A DNA stretch of 64,000 nt from Novosphingobium pentaromativorans US6-1. Lineage in GTDB: Bacteria > Pseudomonadota > Alphaproteobacteria > Sphingomonadales > Sphingomonadaceae. Position 1 is the stretch's first letter. The number at the start of each line of letters is the position of its first letter. The stretch is taken from NCBI RefSeq assembly GCF_000767465.1, contig NZ_CP009295.1, positions 70,723 through 134,722 on the forward strand, written 5' to 3'. Both the position numbers and the translations under genes were made by a program. Below the pieces are notes generated by a model. That model ran no database searches. It saw only the letters and a list, made by a program, of their open reading frames with translations, and had not been told where the DNA came from. This document shows positions 9,053 to 17,088 of this stretch, piece by piece.

Positions 9053-9732
9053 GCGCCTGCCTCCAGCGGTGCGGCCCGGTCATTGGCTAGCAGCGTGTGG
9101 GTCAGGTCCCAGAGGATGTGATAGGCCGCGAGGTGGCATTCCTGCACCCGGTGGATCGAGCCTGTTGGGACCACCAGCAGATGATCCAGTCCGGCGCGGG
9201 CCATCTCGCCCCCGTCACCACCCGCCAGGCCGATCGTGGCAATGCCCATCTCCCGTGCCTTGGCAAAAGCCCGGATGAGGTTTGCGGAATTGCCGCTGGT
9301 CGAAAAGCCGATCAGGCAATCACCGTGCCGCCCGTGGGCAATCAGCGGACGCACGAACACATGGTCCTGTCCGACATCATTACCGACTGCCGTCAGCATC
9401 GCGACATCGGCCGCGAGGTTGATCGCACCCAGCGCCGGCCTTCCGGCGGTCACTGGATGGAGAAACTCCACCGCGACATGCGCGGCATCACAGCTCGATC
9501 CGCCATTGCCCATGGCCAGCAGGCGCCCGCCCTGGCGATAGCTTGCGGCCAGCGTGGTCGCGGCGGCGACCAGCTCGTCTGCCTGTTCTGCAAAAAACTT
9601 GCCGAACACCTCAGTGTGGTCCCGAGCCTTGCTCTCAACCGAATGGCGCAGGCTTTGCGCCGAGGCACGGAGCTGTTCGCCACGTCTGCGCATATGCGGA
9701 TAAAGCGCATTCAAGGCAGGGCCAGTGGTCAC
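9049..9732 (-). CDS. SIS-domain phosphosugar isomerase-like protein (GmhA-like) inside the hyp cluster
   Basis: A sugar-isomerase domain protein of about 227 residues, close in pattern to sedoheptulose-7-phosphate isomerase. It shows MGNGGSSCDAAH, a FSTSGNSANLIRAF phosphate-binding loop, GLAGGDGG, and a C-terminal SIHRVQECHL helix like the active-site helix of GmhA. It overlaps hypC upstream (GTGA) and hypD downstream (ATGA), so it is embedded in the maturation operon. GmhA-like genes are known inside hyp operons of several bacteria without a settled role. Whether it acts on heptose phosphate or on something tied to maturation is open. Confidence 0.85.
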   Translation of the reverse strand: MTTGPALNALYPHMRRRGEQLRASAQSLRHSVESKARDHTEVFGKFFAEQADELVAAATTLAASYRQGGRLLAMGNGGSSCDAAHVAVEFLHPVTAGRPALGAINLAADVAMLTAVGNDVGQDHVFVRPLIAHGRHGDCLIGFSTSGNSANLIRAFAKAREMGIATIGLAGGDGGEMARAGLDHLLVVPTGSIHRVQECHLAAYHILWDLTHTLLANDRAAPLEAGA

Positions 9733-10025
9733 CACTGCGCGTCTCCCAACGCGCGATCGCCGTCGCGCATGGCTGCAAGTTCCTGCTGCGCCTCTCCCAG
9801 CTCGGTCAGGATGCGCAGTGTTTCGGCCGCCTGATCCTCGTCAATCTTGCTCATGGCAAATCCGACATGGATCAGCACCCATGTGCCGATCAGGTCTTCG
9901 ACACTGCCTTCGCCAATAACGCAGGCGAGGTTGACCGGGCGCCGCACGCCCGAGACATTGGCCACGCCCAGCTTGCGCCCGGCATCGGTGATCTCCACGA
10001 TCTGTCCCGGAATACCTAAGCACAT
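9729..10025 (-). CDS. hypC: Hydrogenase maturation chaperone HypC
   Basis: A 98-residue protein starting MCLGIPGQIVEI. Cys2 is the residue HypC uses to carry the Fe(CN)2CO group between HypD and the large-subunit precursor. The SGVRRPVNLACVIG and GTWVLIHVGFAMSKIDE blocks are typical. A C-terminal extension (LGEAQQELAAMRDGDRALGDAQW) makes it slightly longer than average. It overlaps the hypF stop by 10 bases and the SIS-domain gene by 4. Confidence 0.96.
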   Translation of the reverse strand: MCLGIPGQIVEITDAGRKLGVANVSGVRRPVNLACVIGEGSVEDLIGTWVLIHVGFAMSKIDEDQAAETLRILTELGEAQQELAAMRDGDRALGDAQW

Positions 10026-12397
10026 ACTTCTCTCCCATTTTCGGTTTCCGCGGTCGCTTCGTGCAAATGGGCCATGGCCACAGCGGCCTGCCCCAAAGCC
10101 AGACCGCCATCATTGGCGGGCACTCTCGAGTGGCTGAGGACGTTGAGCCCCAGTTGTTCCAATCCTTCATGGACCAGGCGGAACAGCGTGGCGTTCTGGA
10201 AACAGCCGCCAGACAGGGCCACAGTATCAGGGCCATCGTCTGCGGTCAGGCGCTGCGCCATGGCCACAACAGACCGTGCGAGGCCGCGATGGAACCGCGC
10301 GGACATCACCCCAACAGGCGTATTCAGCAGCAGGTCACCCAGCATCGCCCGCCACACGGCGAGCGGTTCAACATAGGGAAGCCCACGCCCGCCCAGCAAC
10401 GGAATGGAAAAAGGATAGGCCAGATCGTCCGGCTCATTCAGCGCCGCCGGATCGATTGCTGCTTCCAGCAACATGGCTGCCTGCCCTTCATATTCCTGCC
10501 GATCCCAGGCGAGACCGCAGATCGCCGCAGCGGCATCGAACAACCGCCCGCATGAGGAAGAAAGTGGGCTATTGGTGCCGCTGGCGATCATCGCATCGAT
10601 CGTGGATCGCGGCATGGCGGAAAGGCGGGCAAACAATGGCAGGTCAGCGAAATTCATCGCGAATTCGGCCCAGCCCATCTGCGCCATCAAATGGGCATAG
10701 GCATTGCGCCAGGGTTCGCGGATCGCCGCAGTCCCACCCGGTAGTGCGACCGGCTTGAGCATCCCGGCACGACGGTATCCGCGATAATCGCAGATCAGGA
10801 ACTCACCGCCCCAGATCGTGCCGTCATCACCCAGACCCAGACCGTCAAGCGCGATTCCCAGTACAGGGGCGGCATCGAGCGAGCGGCCGTTTTCTGCCAG
10901 ACAGGCGGCGATATGGGCGTGGTGATGCTGTACCGCGATCACCGGTCGTCCATCCGCGATTTCGCGCCCATGCTTGGTCGAAAGATATTCAGGATGCGCG
11001 TCCACCGCGATTGCCGCTGGCTGATGGTCGTAGAGCTGGGTATAAAGATCGAGGTTGCGGCGCACATCATCTTCGGTGGCCGCATCTTCCAGATCGCCCA
11101 TGTGCTGGCTCAGCACAGCTTCGCCATCGCGCACCAGACAGAAGCTGTTCTTGAGCTCCGCGCCCATGGCCAGTATTGAAATGTCACGCGGAAAGCCGGT
11201 GGGCAGGTCGATAGCTCTGGGGGCATAGCCGCGTGCGCGGCGCAGCAGCCGGACCCGGCCCAGATCGACCCGCGCAACGCTGTCGTCGATCCGGTTGGCA
11301 ATGTGCCGGTCGTGCATCAGCGCGAATTCGGCAATGCCTTCCAGTTCGGCGCGGGCCTGCTCGTTAGTCGTGCATTGCGGGCGGCCTGAGAGATTGCCTG
11401 AAGTCATCACCACCGGGCGCTTCATCCGCCGCAACAGCAGGTGATGTAGCGGGGTGTGCGGCAGCATGAAGCCGATACGGTCCAGCCCCGGCGCAACCGC
11501 TTCGGGCAGCGGTTCCCCCGATGCGCGCAGCAACACGATCGGCGCTTCAGGCGATGCCAGCAGTTCGGCTTCCTGTTCCGAGAATTCGGCATAACGGCAG
11601 ATAACGTCCAGATCGCGCGCCATCAGGGCAAAGGCCTTGCCCCTGCGCCGTTTGCGCATACGCAGATCGGCCACCACCTCCGCGCGGGTGGCATCACAGG
11701 CGAGATGAAAGCCGCCAAGCCCCTTGATGGCGACGATATGCCCGTTCATCAGCATGCCGCCTGCGGCATCCACGTCGTCCATCATCGAAAAGGCTTCGTG
11801 ATTAACAGTACCGGGGCCAAGGCGCTCGATCCATGCGCGTGGTCCGCAAACATGGCACGCGATAGGTTGGGCATGGAAGCGCCGGTCTGTCGGATCGGAA
11901 TATTGCTCTCCGCATTCCGGGCACATCGCGAAACCCCTCATGGTCGTGCGGGCACGATCATAGGGGCCGGTCTCGATAATCGAGAAACGCGGCCCGCATT
12001 CGGTACAATTGGTAAAGGGGTAGCGATAGCGACGCTCGAAAGGGTCGCGCACTTCTTCAAGGCAGGCGGAGCAGATTGCCGCATCGGGCGTTACAGCCCC
12101 GCGCATGCCATCACCTTCCGATGCACCGATAACGAAGCTCTCGGGCCGCACAGCATCAATTGCCACGCGTTCTATCGCATCAATCCGCGCCAATGCAGGC
12201 AGAGCCGCGCGCAGTTCGCTTTCAAAGCGCGACACCGCTTCGCCCCAAAGGCGAATTTCAACCCCGCTGCTGGTGTTGCGCACATCACCGGTTAGCTCAA
12301 GCTCGCGTGCAACCCGCCATACAGTGGGCCGGAAGCCTACGCCCTGCACCTGGCCGCGTACCAGAAGGCGTTCGCCGGTCACCGCGCCAGATTCCAC
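10016..12397 (-). CDS. hypF: Carbamoyltransferase HypF
   Basis: HypF (793 residues) activates carbamoyl phosphate and transfers the carbamoyl group to HypE for CN synthesis. Domains in order: acylphosphatase-like (about 10-95, VRGQVQGVGFRPTVWRVA), a double zinc-finger region (CSACLEEV, CTECGPRF, CPECGEQY, CHVCGPR, about 110-195), a YrdC/Sua5-like nucleotide-binding domain (VAIKGLGGFHLACDA) and a Kae1-like C-terminal domain (HHHAHIAACLAENG, ALDGLGLGDDGTIWGGE, LSGGCFQNA). All expected motifs are present. It overlaps the NHL gene upstream and hypC downstream, in the middle of the hydrogenase unit. Confidence 0.97.
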   Translation of the reverse strand: MESGAVTGERLLVRGQVQGVGFRPTVWRVARELELTGDVRNTSSGVEIRLWGEAVSRFESELRAALPALARIDAIERVAIDAVRPESFVIGASEGDGMRGAVTPDAAICSACLEEVRDPFERRYRYPFTNCTECGPRFSIIETGPYDRARTTMRGFAMCPECGEQYSDPTDRRFHAQPIACHVCGPRAWIERLGPGTVNHEAFSMMDDVDAAGGMLMNGHIVAIKGLGGFHLACDATRAEVVADLRMRKRRRGKAFALMARDLDVICRYAEFSEQEAELLASPEAPIVLLRASGEPLPEAVAPGLDRIGFMLPHTPLHHLLLRRMKRPVVMTSGNLSGRPQCTTNEQARAELEGIAEFALMHDRHIANRIDDSVARVDLGRVRLLRRARGYAPRAIDLPTGFPRDISILAMGAELKNSFCLVRDGEAVLSQHMGDLEDAATEDDVRRNLDLYTQLYDHQPAAIAVDAHPEYLSTKHGREIADGRPVIAVQHHHAHIAACLAENGRSLDAAPVLGIALDGLGLGDDGTIWGGEFLICDYRGYRRAGMLKPVALPGGTAAIREPWRNAYAHLMAQMGWAEFAMNFADLPLFARLSAMPRSTIDAMIASGTNSPLSSSCGRLFDAAAAICGLAWDRQEYEGQAAMLLEAAIDPAALNEPDDLAYPFSIPLLGGRGLPYVEPLAVWRAMLGDLLLNTPVGVMSARFHRGLARSVVAMAQRLTADDGPDTVALSGGCFQNATLFRLVHEGLEQLGLNVLSHSRVPANDGGLALGQAAVAMAHLHEATAETENGREVCA

Positions 12398-13557
12398 AAA
12401 AGGACGCGATTGTTGCCGCTATCGGCAACCGCCACCAGATCACCCAGCGCTGACAGGCCATAGGGCCAGCACAGGCTGTCTCGTTCGGGCATGCCCCAGC
12501 GATTGTCGCCTTTGCTGGCGAAGTCCGGCTGACCACAAAGCCGGTTCGCCGCAATGCCGGTGGCGCTGTCTGCCCAGCCGAGCAGACGCGAGTTCGCGGT
12601 ATCGGCCACAATCAGCTGGCCACCGGCTTCAACCGTCGCATAGGGCATGTTCACACTGGCCGCGCTGGGATAGTAGGAGGACATATTGTGATCGCAATGC
12701 GCGGCGTCCCGCTGTCCCAGGATTGCGTCGCAAGGCGCGCCATTGTGCTCTGGAAATCCGCGCCACAGCATTACACGATTGTTGCCGCTATCTGCCAGCG
12801 CGAGATGGCCATTCCACCAGCAGGCTCCATGCGGCCACCGCATCGACATCGCCGTGACTTCGCCGCCCGCGTTCTCGTCGCGCGTAGAGAAGTCGTGCTG
12901 GCCCAGCACCAGATCGGCTGGCTGGCCGGTTTCTGAAGGATCGCTCCAAACCAGCAGGCGGCGGTTGCCGCTGTCGCATACGACCAGTCTGCCGGCCACT
13001 TCGGCCACGCCATAGGGCCAGTGCAGGCTGGCCGAGGTTGGACGGTCAGCGCCGCGATTGGCCAGAACGGATTCACTATCCTCCTGACCCAGCACCAGAT
13101 CGGCTGGCTGGCCATTGCCTGTTGGCACTTCGCGCCAGATCAGCACGCGGTGGTTCCAGGCATCAGCCACGGCTAATCCGCCGCGCCATGAGCACAGGCC
13201 AGTTGGCACATTGAGCGTAGCAGGACCGGGAGGCCCCTTGGCGTTGCGGCCTTCGCGTGAGAAACTCGGCTGGCCGATCAGAATGTCGGCAGGCTCATTG
13301 TCCGATTGTGGAATTTTTCGCCATCCCAGCAGCCGATGATGCCCGGTATCCGCGACCCACAATGTTCCATCAGGATGCAGGCAGACACCGCGCGGCCCGA
13401 ACAGGCTTGCAGCGGCGGGAGACAGCGGCGTTGCAATGTCGCCGGGCGACCACCCGAGCACAACGCGCGGCCCGCCTTCTTCCAGCAGCGGTGCCCCCGC
13501 GATTTGCGTCCCTTCGGCTTTGACCGGACGGAAGGAGGGCGCGAGCGATACTTTCAT
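12379..13557 (-). CDS. NHL-repeat beta-propeller protein of the hydrogenase operon
   Basis: About 392 residues starting MKVSLAPSFRP; this ATG overlaps the preceding stop as ATGA, so I prefer it to the upstream start at 13638. It contains about six repeats of the NHL type, with recurring V.ADSGNNRVLLWR and QPADLVLGQ.DF phrases, each about 50-60 residues, predicting a beta-propeller. No signal peptide is visible, so it is probably cytoplasmic. NHL-repeat genes are found in group 2a hydrogenase operons (family knowledge, from memory). A scaffold or assembly role is inference. Confidence 0.85.
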   Translation of the reverse strand: MKVSLAPSFRPVKAEGTQIAGAPLLEEGGPRVVLGWSPGDIATPLSPAAASLFGPRGVCLHPDGTLWVADTGHHRLLGWRKIPQSDNEPADILIGQPSFSREGRNAKGPPGPATLNVPTGLCSWRGGLAVADAWNHRVLIWREVPTGNGQPADLVLGQEDSESVLANRGADRPTSASLHWPYGVAEVAGRLVVCDSGNRRLLVWSDPSETGQPADLVLGQHDFSTRDENAGGEVTAMSMRWPHGACWWNGHLALADSGNNRVMLWRGFPEHNGAPCDAILGQRDAAHCDHNMSSYYPSAASVNMPYATVEAGGQLIVADTANSRLLGWADSATGIAANRLCGQPDFASKGDNRWGMPERDSLCWPYGLSALGDLVAVADSGNNRVLLWNLAR

Positions 13558-14420
13558 CGCGTCAGCCTCAGTTCGATGGCGTCCCCTCGGACGCGTACGG
13601 CATGAGGTTGCAATTGCACTTCCGGTGCCGTCAGGCATTCACCGCTTTCGAGCGCATAACGGAAACCATGGTGCGGACAGGTGATGAAGCCATCGGTAAT
13701 TTCCGCCTGGTCCATCGGCATGCCAAGATGCGCACAGGCGTTCTCGAAACAGGTAACCTTGTCCCCGAAGCGCGAAAGAAGCAGCGAACGCCCTTCCAGC
13801 TCCAGGACAGAAGTCGTCCCGTCGGGCAATTCAGTCAGTTGCAGCGCGTGGAGCCAGCCTTCATGCTCATGCGCGGCGAAGGGAGAGGTGAAATGCACCG
13901 TGTCACCGCCGCCGCCACCCAGCCCCTTGGCCTGTTTGACTTCGCGGATTTCGGGCACTTGCTCAGTGATCGCTTTCTTTACCCCGGCATAGAAAGTCAG
14001 CGCCGAAGCGGGACATCCATCACAGGCCCCCAGAAAACGGACCACTGCCTTGTCGCCAGATACTTCGACCAGTTCGGCATCGCCGCCATGGCCGGCCAGC
14101 GTCGGGCGCACCGTGGCAAGCGCGGCATCGACCCGCTCGAACAGGCTGGCCTTGAGGATGCCATGGCGGCGGAGCACGCAATAGACCACCTCGTCCGCCG
14201 CCGCCTGACGCAAAGCCTCGGCTGCGCCGGGCAGCTCACGCAGCGACCGGATCAGGCGACGGAAGGCTTCGGCATTGAGCGCGTCAAGCGCCGCTGCCCG
14301 TGCCTGCGCACCATTGCGTGCACCTTCTTCCCAGTTCTCTGCCAGCGCTTCCAGCGCGGTCAGATCCCCCAGCAGGCGGGAAAGCGTTGGCTCGGGCCGC
14401 TGGGGATCCGCCTCTGACAT
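13554..14420 (-). CDS. NifU-like / Rieske [2Fe-2S] fusion protein
   Basis: About 288 residues from MSEADPQ; this ATG sits 4 bases after the preceding gene. Three parts: a helical N-terminus (1-95), a NifU C-terminal-type scaffold domain (about 95-160, GHGGDAELVEV and GACDGCPAS with the CxxC pair at 133/136), then a Rieske domain (about 185-285). The Rieske ligands are visible: CAH (229-231) and CPHH (248-251). A natural reading is an electron carrier for the hydrogenase that also carries or receives an Fe-S cluster; this is inference from domains and operon position. The longer start at 14537 would overlap the upstream small gene and is unlikely. Confidence 0.88.
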   Translation of the reverse strand: MSEADPQRPEPTLSRLLGDLTALEALAENWEEGARNGAQARAAALDALNAEAFRRLIRSLRELPGAAEALRQAAADEVVYCVLRRHGILKASLFERVDAALATVRPTLAGHGGDAELVEVSGDKAVVRFLGACDGCPASALTFYAGVKKAITEQVPEIREVKQAKGLGGGGGDTVHFTSPFAAHEHEGWLHALQLTELPDGTTSVLELEGRSLLLSRFGDKVTCFENACAHLGMPMDQAEITDGFITCPHHGFRYALESGECLTAPEVQLQPHAVRVRGDAIELRLTR

Positions 14421-14424
14421 CGGA

Positions 14425-14646
14425 TCAGGCGTACTTGATGTTCCGGTAGAGGTAAGGCTGAAGCAAGCCGCCCACCAGGCCCCCGGCAATCGCCGCTCCC
14501 CATAGTGGTGCAACCATGCCAACCAATACAGTTGCAACGGTAGCTGCGGCAGCCCCGGTCACAAGTAGACGGATGGCGAGGGCCGTATCCTGGAACAGCT
14601 TGCCCTGAAAAAACAACTTGGTTGAACTGAAAACCATATCAAACAT
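14425..14646 (-). CDS. Small hydrophobic protein 2 of the hydrogenase operon
   Basis: A 73-residue protein with an amphipathic N-terminus (MFDMVFSSTKLFFQGKLFQD) and a long Ala/Gly/Val-rich region (about 22-66) that could form one or two membrane helices, ending in YLYRNIKYA. No family is recognised. It lies 4 bases before the NifU/Rieske gene and 11 bases after another small hydrophobic gene. It may help attach the hydrogenase complex or its electron acceptor to the membrane; this is inference. Confidence 0.75.
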   Translation of the reverse strand: MFDMVFSSTKLFFQGKLFQDTALAIRLLVTGAAAATVATVLVGMVAPLWGAAIAGGLVGGLLQPYLYRNIKYA

Positions 14647-14657
14647 GGTAGTCTCCC

Positions 14658-14870
14658 TCAGGCCGATTGCATGAAAAACAGCACGGCGAGTCCCATGACT
14701 ACACCGGGAACTCCGGCGAGCAGGCCGTATAGCCCGCCCAGTTGGGCTGCCAGTTGCTTGCCCAGCGCAGCCCCGCCAATCTTCAGGCCCGAGAGCGCGC
14801 CGCCGACAAGAGCCCCTGCTATTCCGGCCACTAGGGCCAGCAGTAAAATTACGAGCAAATTCACCTCCAT
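14658..14870 (-). CDS. Small hydrophobic, glycine-rich protein 1 of the hydrogenase operon
   Basis: A 70-residue protein almost entirely hydrophobic: an N-terminal helix (about 4-28, LLVILLLALVAGIAGALVGGAL), a Gly/Ala linker (SGLKIGGAALGKQLAAQLGG) and a second helix (about 47-68). The Gly spacing recalls glycine-zipper membrane oligomers. It sits 6 bases after the TPR gene. There is no recognised family; see the finding on a possible membrane module. Confidence 0.75.
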   Translation of the reverse strand: MEVNLLVILLLALVAGIAGALVGGALSGLKIGGAALGKQLAAQLGGLYGLLAGVPGVVMGLAVLFFMQSA

Positions 14871-14876
14871 TGTTCT

Positions 14877-15875
14877 CTAAAATCCGCCGTTGGCGCGCGA
14901 GGGTTCGCCGCGCACTGCCATTTCAAGTTCGATGATCGTTTGCGCCGCGCTCTCGGCCCGGTCCTGCGCTCCGGAAGCGGCAAATATTTCGCGCGCTTCG
15001 CGCAGCAGCTTGATCGCCTGCGCGATGTTGCGTGGATTGCCTGCTTCTCCGTCTTCCGGATCGTCAGGGAGGTTGCAAAGGCAATTGGCCTTGTTCGCTA
15101 TGGTGTTGGCATATTCAAGCGGAGTGTTGTCCCGCTGGCGCACCTTCAACGCCTCGTCATAGGCCTCCAGCGCACGGAAACCGTTCTCGACCCGGTGGCT
15201 CGATGATGCATATTGCAGCGCATTGCCCAGATTGTTCTGCAGCATTGCATATTCCATCGGCTGATCGATCAGATTGACCGCCGAAAGTCCTTCTTCAAAT
15301 GATTGCACCGCCAGCGCTTCGCTGATCTTGCCGCTTTCGCTCGTAATCGGAACGGAGAGGAAGGCGGTCGCCAGATTGTTGTTCAGAATGGCATATTCGC
15401 GTGGATGACGCAGCTTGTTGAACGTCCGCAGCGATCGCTGATAGGCGGATATTGCATCTGTAATTCGTGCCATGCCTGCGCCTGCAAGAGTCTGCAGGGC
15501 GAGGCCAAGGTTCATTTCCGCTTCAGCCACCTCTTCGCCGCTGCCTCCCTCCGCCAGGACCGGTGTTGCCTGTTTCAGCAAGTCACGAGCCTGTTCGATC
15601 GGTGCGGCAATTTCGGAAGGAATTGCCATGAGCGCCGTGGCCATTCGCGCACGAATCCGGGCAGTCAGCAGTGCATCCTGGTCTCCGCACTGATGGATTG
15701 CCTGTTCATAGAGTTCGATGGCTGCCAGCAGGTCGTCGGCTTCCTTCGGCCGCTGTTGCAGACCCATGGCAATTTCCATGAGCATTTCGGCTTTCTCGAT
15801 AACCGAAGCGTCACTTTCCTCCACCACCTTCAAGGCGGCCGCCAGCTGATCCTCTGTGCGACTGAGCGCAACCAT
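14877..15875 (-). CDS. Tetratricopeptide-repeat protein of the hydrogenase operon
   Basis: A 332-residue all-helical protein with repeated TPR-like units, for example A...Y..SLRTFNKLRHPREYAILNNNLA and ALEAYDEALKVRQRDNTPLEYANTIANKANCL. No signal peptide or membrane segment is seen. TPR proteins mediate protein assembly; here the neighbours are hydrogenase subunits and two small membrane proteins, so an assembly or docking role is plausible. A 96-base gap (15876-15971) precedes it, the largest inside this operon, and could hold an internal promoter. Confidence 0.85.
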   Translation of the reverse strand: MVALSRTEDQLAAALKVVEESDASVIEKAEMLMEIAMGLQQRPKEADDLLAAIELYEQAIHQCGDQDALLTARIRARMATALMAIPSEIAAPIEQARDLLKQATPVLAEGGSGEEVAEAEMNLGLALQTLAGAGMARITDAISAYQRSLRTFNKLRHPREYAILNNNLATAFLSVPITSESGKISEALAVQSFEEGLSAVNLIDQPMEYAMLQNNLGNALQYASSSHRVENGFRALEAYDEALKVRQRDNTPLEYANTIANKANCLCNLPDDPEDGEAGNPRNIAQAIKLLREAREIFAASGAQDRAESAAQTIIELEMAVRGEPSRANGGF

Positions 15876-15971
15876 CCCGACTCTCCCCGGCCTCCCCTTG
15901 ATCGGATTCGGGCCTGCAGCCCTTAAAACGAGCGCCGGGTAAATTGTCTACCAGTTTTTCGTTATGTAAAC

Positions 15972-16283
15972 TTAGTTATCAGTTACGGGGAGGTCCGCAA
16001 GAAGCGCCGCATCTCCGCTTGACCACCTTACGGGGACGTCCTGCGCCTCGAAGTCGGCCAGGCCGTGCGCCTCGAACACATCGAAAGCGCCAACTACCCG
16101 ATCACCCTGAGCATTGCGTTGTTTCAACAGCGCTCCTCCGGCCGCCGCGTGAAACACCGGCAAAATCCGCAAGGTCGCGCCATCGATCAGCACCGCAACT
16201 GCATCGATGCCCGAGAAATAGGTAGCGACCAGGCCTGCGGGAAACCGGATCGTCCCGCGCGCGACCGAGATGGTCTGCTCCAT
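15972..16283 (-). CDS. Conserved-context small protein of the hydrogenase operon
   Basis: A 103-residue protein starting MEQTISVARGTIRFPAGLVATYFSG, 3 bases after the maturation-protease gene, with mixed alpha/beta composition and no cysteines or membrane segment. I do not recognise the family. Its tight spacing says it belongs to the hydrogenase transcript. Confidence 0.72.
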   Translation of the reverse strand: MEQTISVARGTIRFPAGLVATYFSGIDAVAVLIDGATLRILPVFHAAAGGALLKQRNAQGDRVVGAFDVFEAHGLADFEAQDVPVRWSSGDAALLADLPVTDN

Positions 16284-16286
16284 GAC

Positions 16287-16772
16287 TTAAGCCTCGGGGG
16301 CGATGACGAGCCGCGCCGCGATCTTGGCCGCCACCTTCTCGACCGCTGCAACTACCGGCCCGGAAAGCTCGGTGGCATAGTCCAGCGTCTGCGCTTCGAT
16401 CAGATAGACTTGCACATCAGAAGGGAAGTCATCGCCAAAGATCTTGCGTCCCACAAACAGGGCGTTGTCCCAACGGAACGCGTGAAGACCCACGCCATGG
16501 ACCGGTTCTGCCGCCAGCACATCGCCGGGAACCTCGTAGATAGCCCCCGGCTTGCCTTCGGGCTCCCTTGCATCGATCACGATAAGCTGCTGCGCCCCGC
16601 GCGCACGGTACATCACTGCCATCCCATCAGTGCCGGCATCCAGCAGCGCTACATCAGACGGCAAATCTTCAGCAGCAAGCCGGGCGATGACGGCCGGACC
16701 AGCCCCGTCATCACCGCGATTGATATTGCCGCAGCCAATGATCGCAGTGGCAGGTGCGTCTAAATTCGCCAC
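16287..16772 (-). CDS. Hydrogenase maturation endopeptidase (HupD/HyaD type, peptidase M52)
   Basis: This nickel-dependent protease removes the C-terminal peptide of the large subunit after nickel insertion. Seen: an N-terminal IIGCGNINRGDDGAGP motif (the first acidic nickel ligand is Asp where many homologues have Glu), LLDAGTDGM with the second Asp ligand, and GVGLHAF with the His ligand. The matching substrate tail is present on the large subunit at 17559. The start is uncertain: the GTG at 16772 is closest to the core, and a GTG at 16787 is also possible. Either start overlaps the preceding gene end. Confidence 0.9.
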   Translation of the reverse strand: MANLDAPATAIIGCGNINRGDDGAGPAVIARLAAEDLPSDVALLDAGTDGMAVMYRARGAQQLIVIDAREPEGKPGAIYEVPGDVLAAEPVHGVGLHAFRWDNALFVGRKIFGDDFPSDVQVYLIEAQTLDYATELSGPVVAAVEKVAAKIAARLVIAPEA

Positions 16773-17077
16773 AGGCGGCACGACCACTCGGGTTCAACCG
16801 GCAGCATAAGTTCAGGCAGATCACAGAAACGGCGCTTGATAAGGTAATACATGCAGGTTTCGCAGGGCTGTTCCAGTTCATCAGCCGTGATGGTGTGATC
16901 TGTAAACCCGGCAATCACAAGTTTGGAAGCAAGGTCCTTGCCTTCCGATTGCAGGCGGGACACGATCGCGTTGACCTGCGCGGAGTCTTCGGCTCTGGGG
17001 AAGACTTCGGTTTCAAGGCCGCCAGCCAGAAGACCCGCGATCTCCCGCCGTAGGGTTTCGTCTGCATCAGTGGCCAT
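16760..17077 (-). CDS. Cysteine-tailed small protein B of the hydrogenase operon
   Basis: About 105 residues from MATDADETL; the start is supported by AAGGAG 7 bases upstream of the ATG at 17077. The C-terminal third is CETCMYYLIKRRFCDLPEL followed by PVEPEWSCRLWRI, giving four cysteines (CxxC, then C, then C). The next upstream gene ends with nearly the same block, so the two are tandem paralogues. Four conserved cysteines suggest a metal or Fe-S site. The family is unknown to me; a role in hydrogenase maturation or electron transfer is inference. Confidence 0.8.
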   Translation of the reverse strand: MATDADETLRREIAGLLAGGLETEVFPRAEDSAQVNAIVSRLQSEGKDLASKLVIAGFTDHTITADELEQPCETCMYYLIKRRFCDLPELMLPVEPEWSCRLWRI

Positions 17078-17088
17078 GCGCAACTCCT

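Noticed and set aside
11456..12295. Plus-strand open frame of 279 codons opposite hypF
   Set aside because: Antisense to a well-supported hypF; no motif.
12379..13638. A repeat array in the NHL gene
   Set aside because: The near-repeated stretches are explained by NHL propeller blades in the protein; DNA copies have diverged and there are no spacers.
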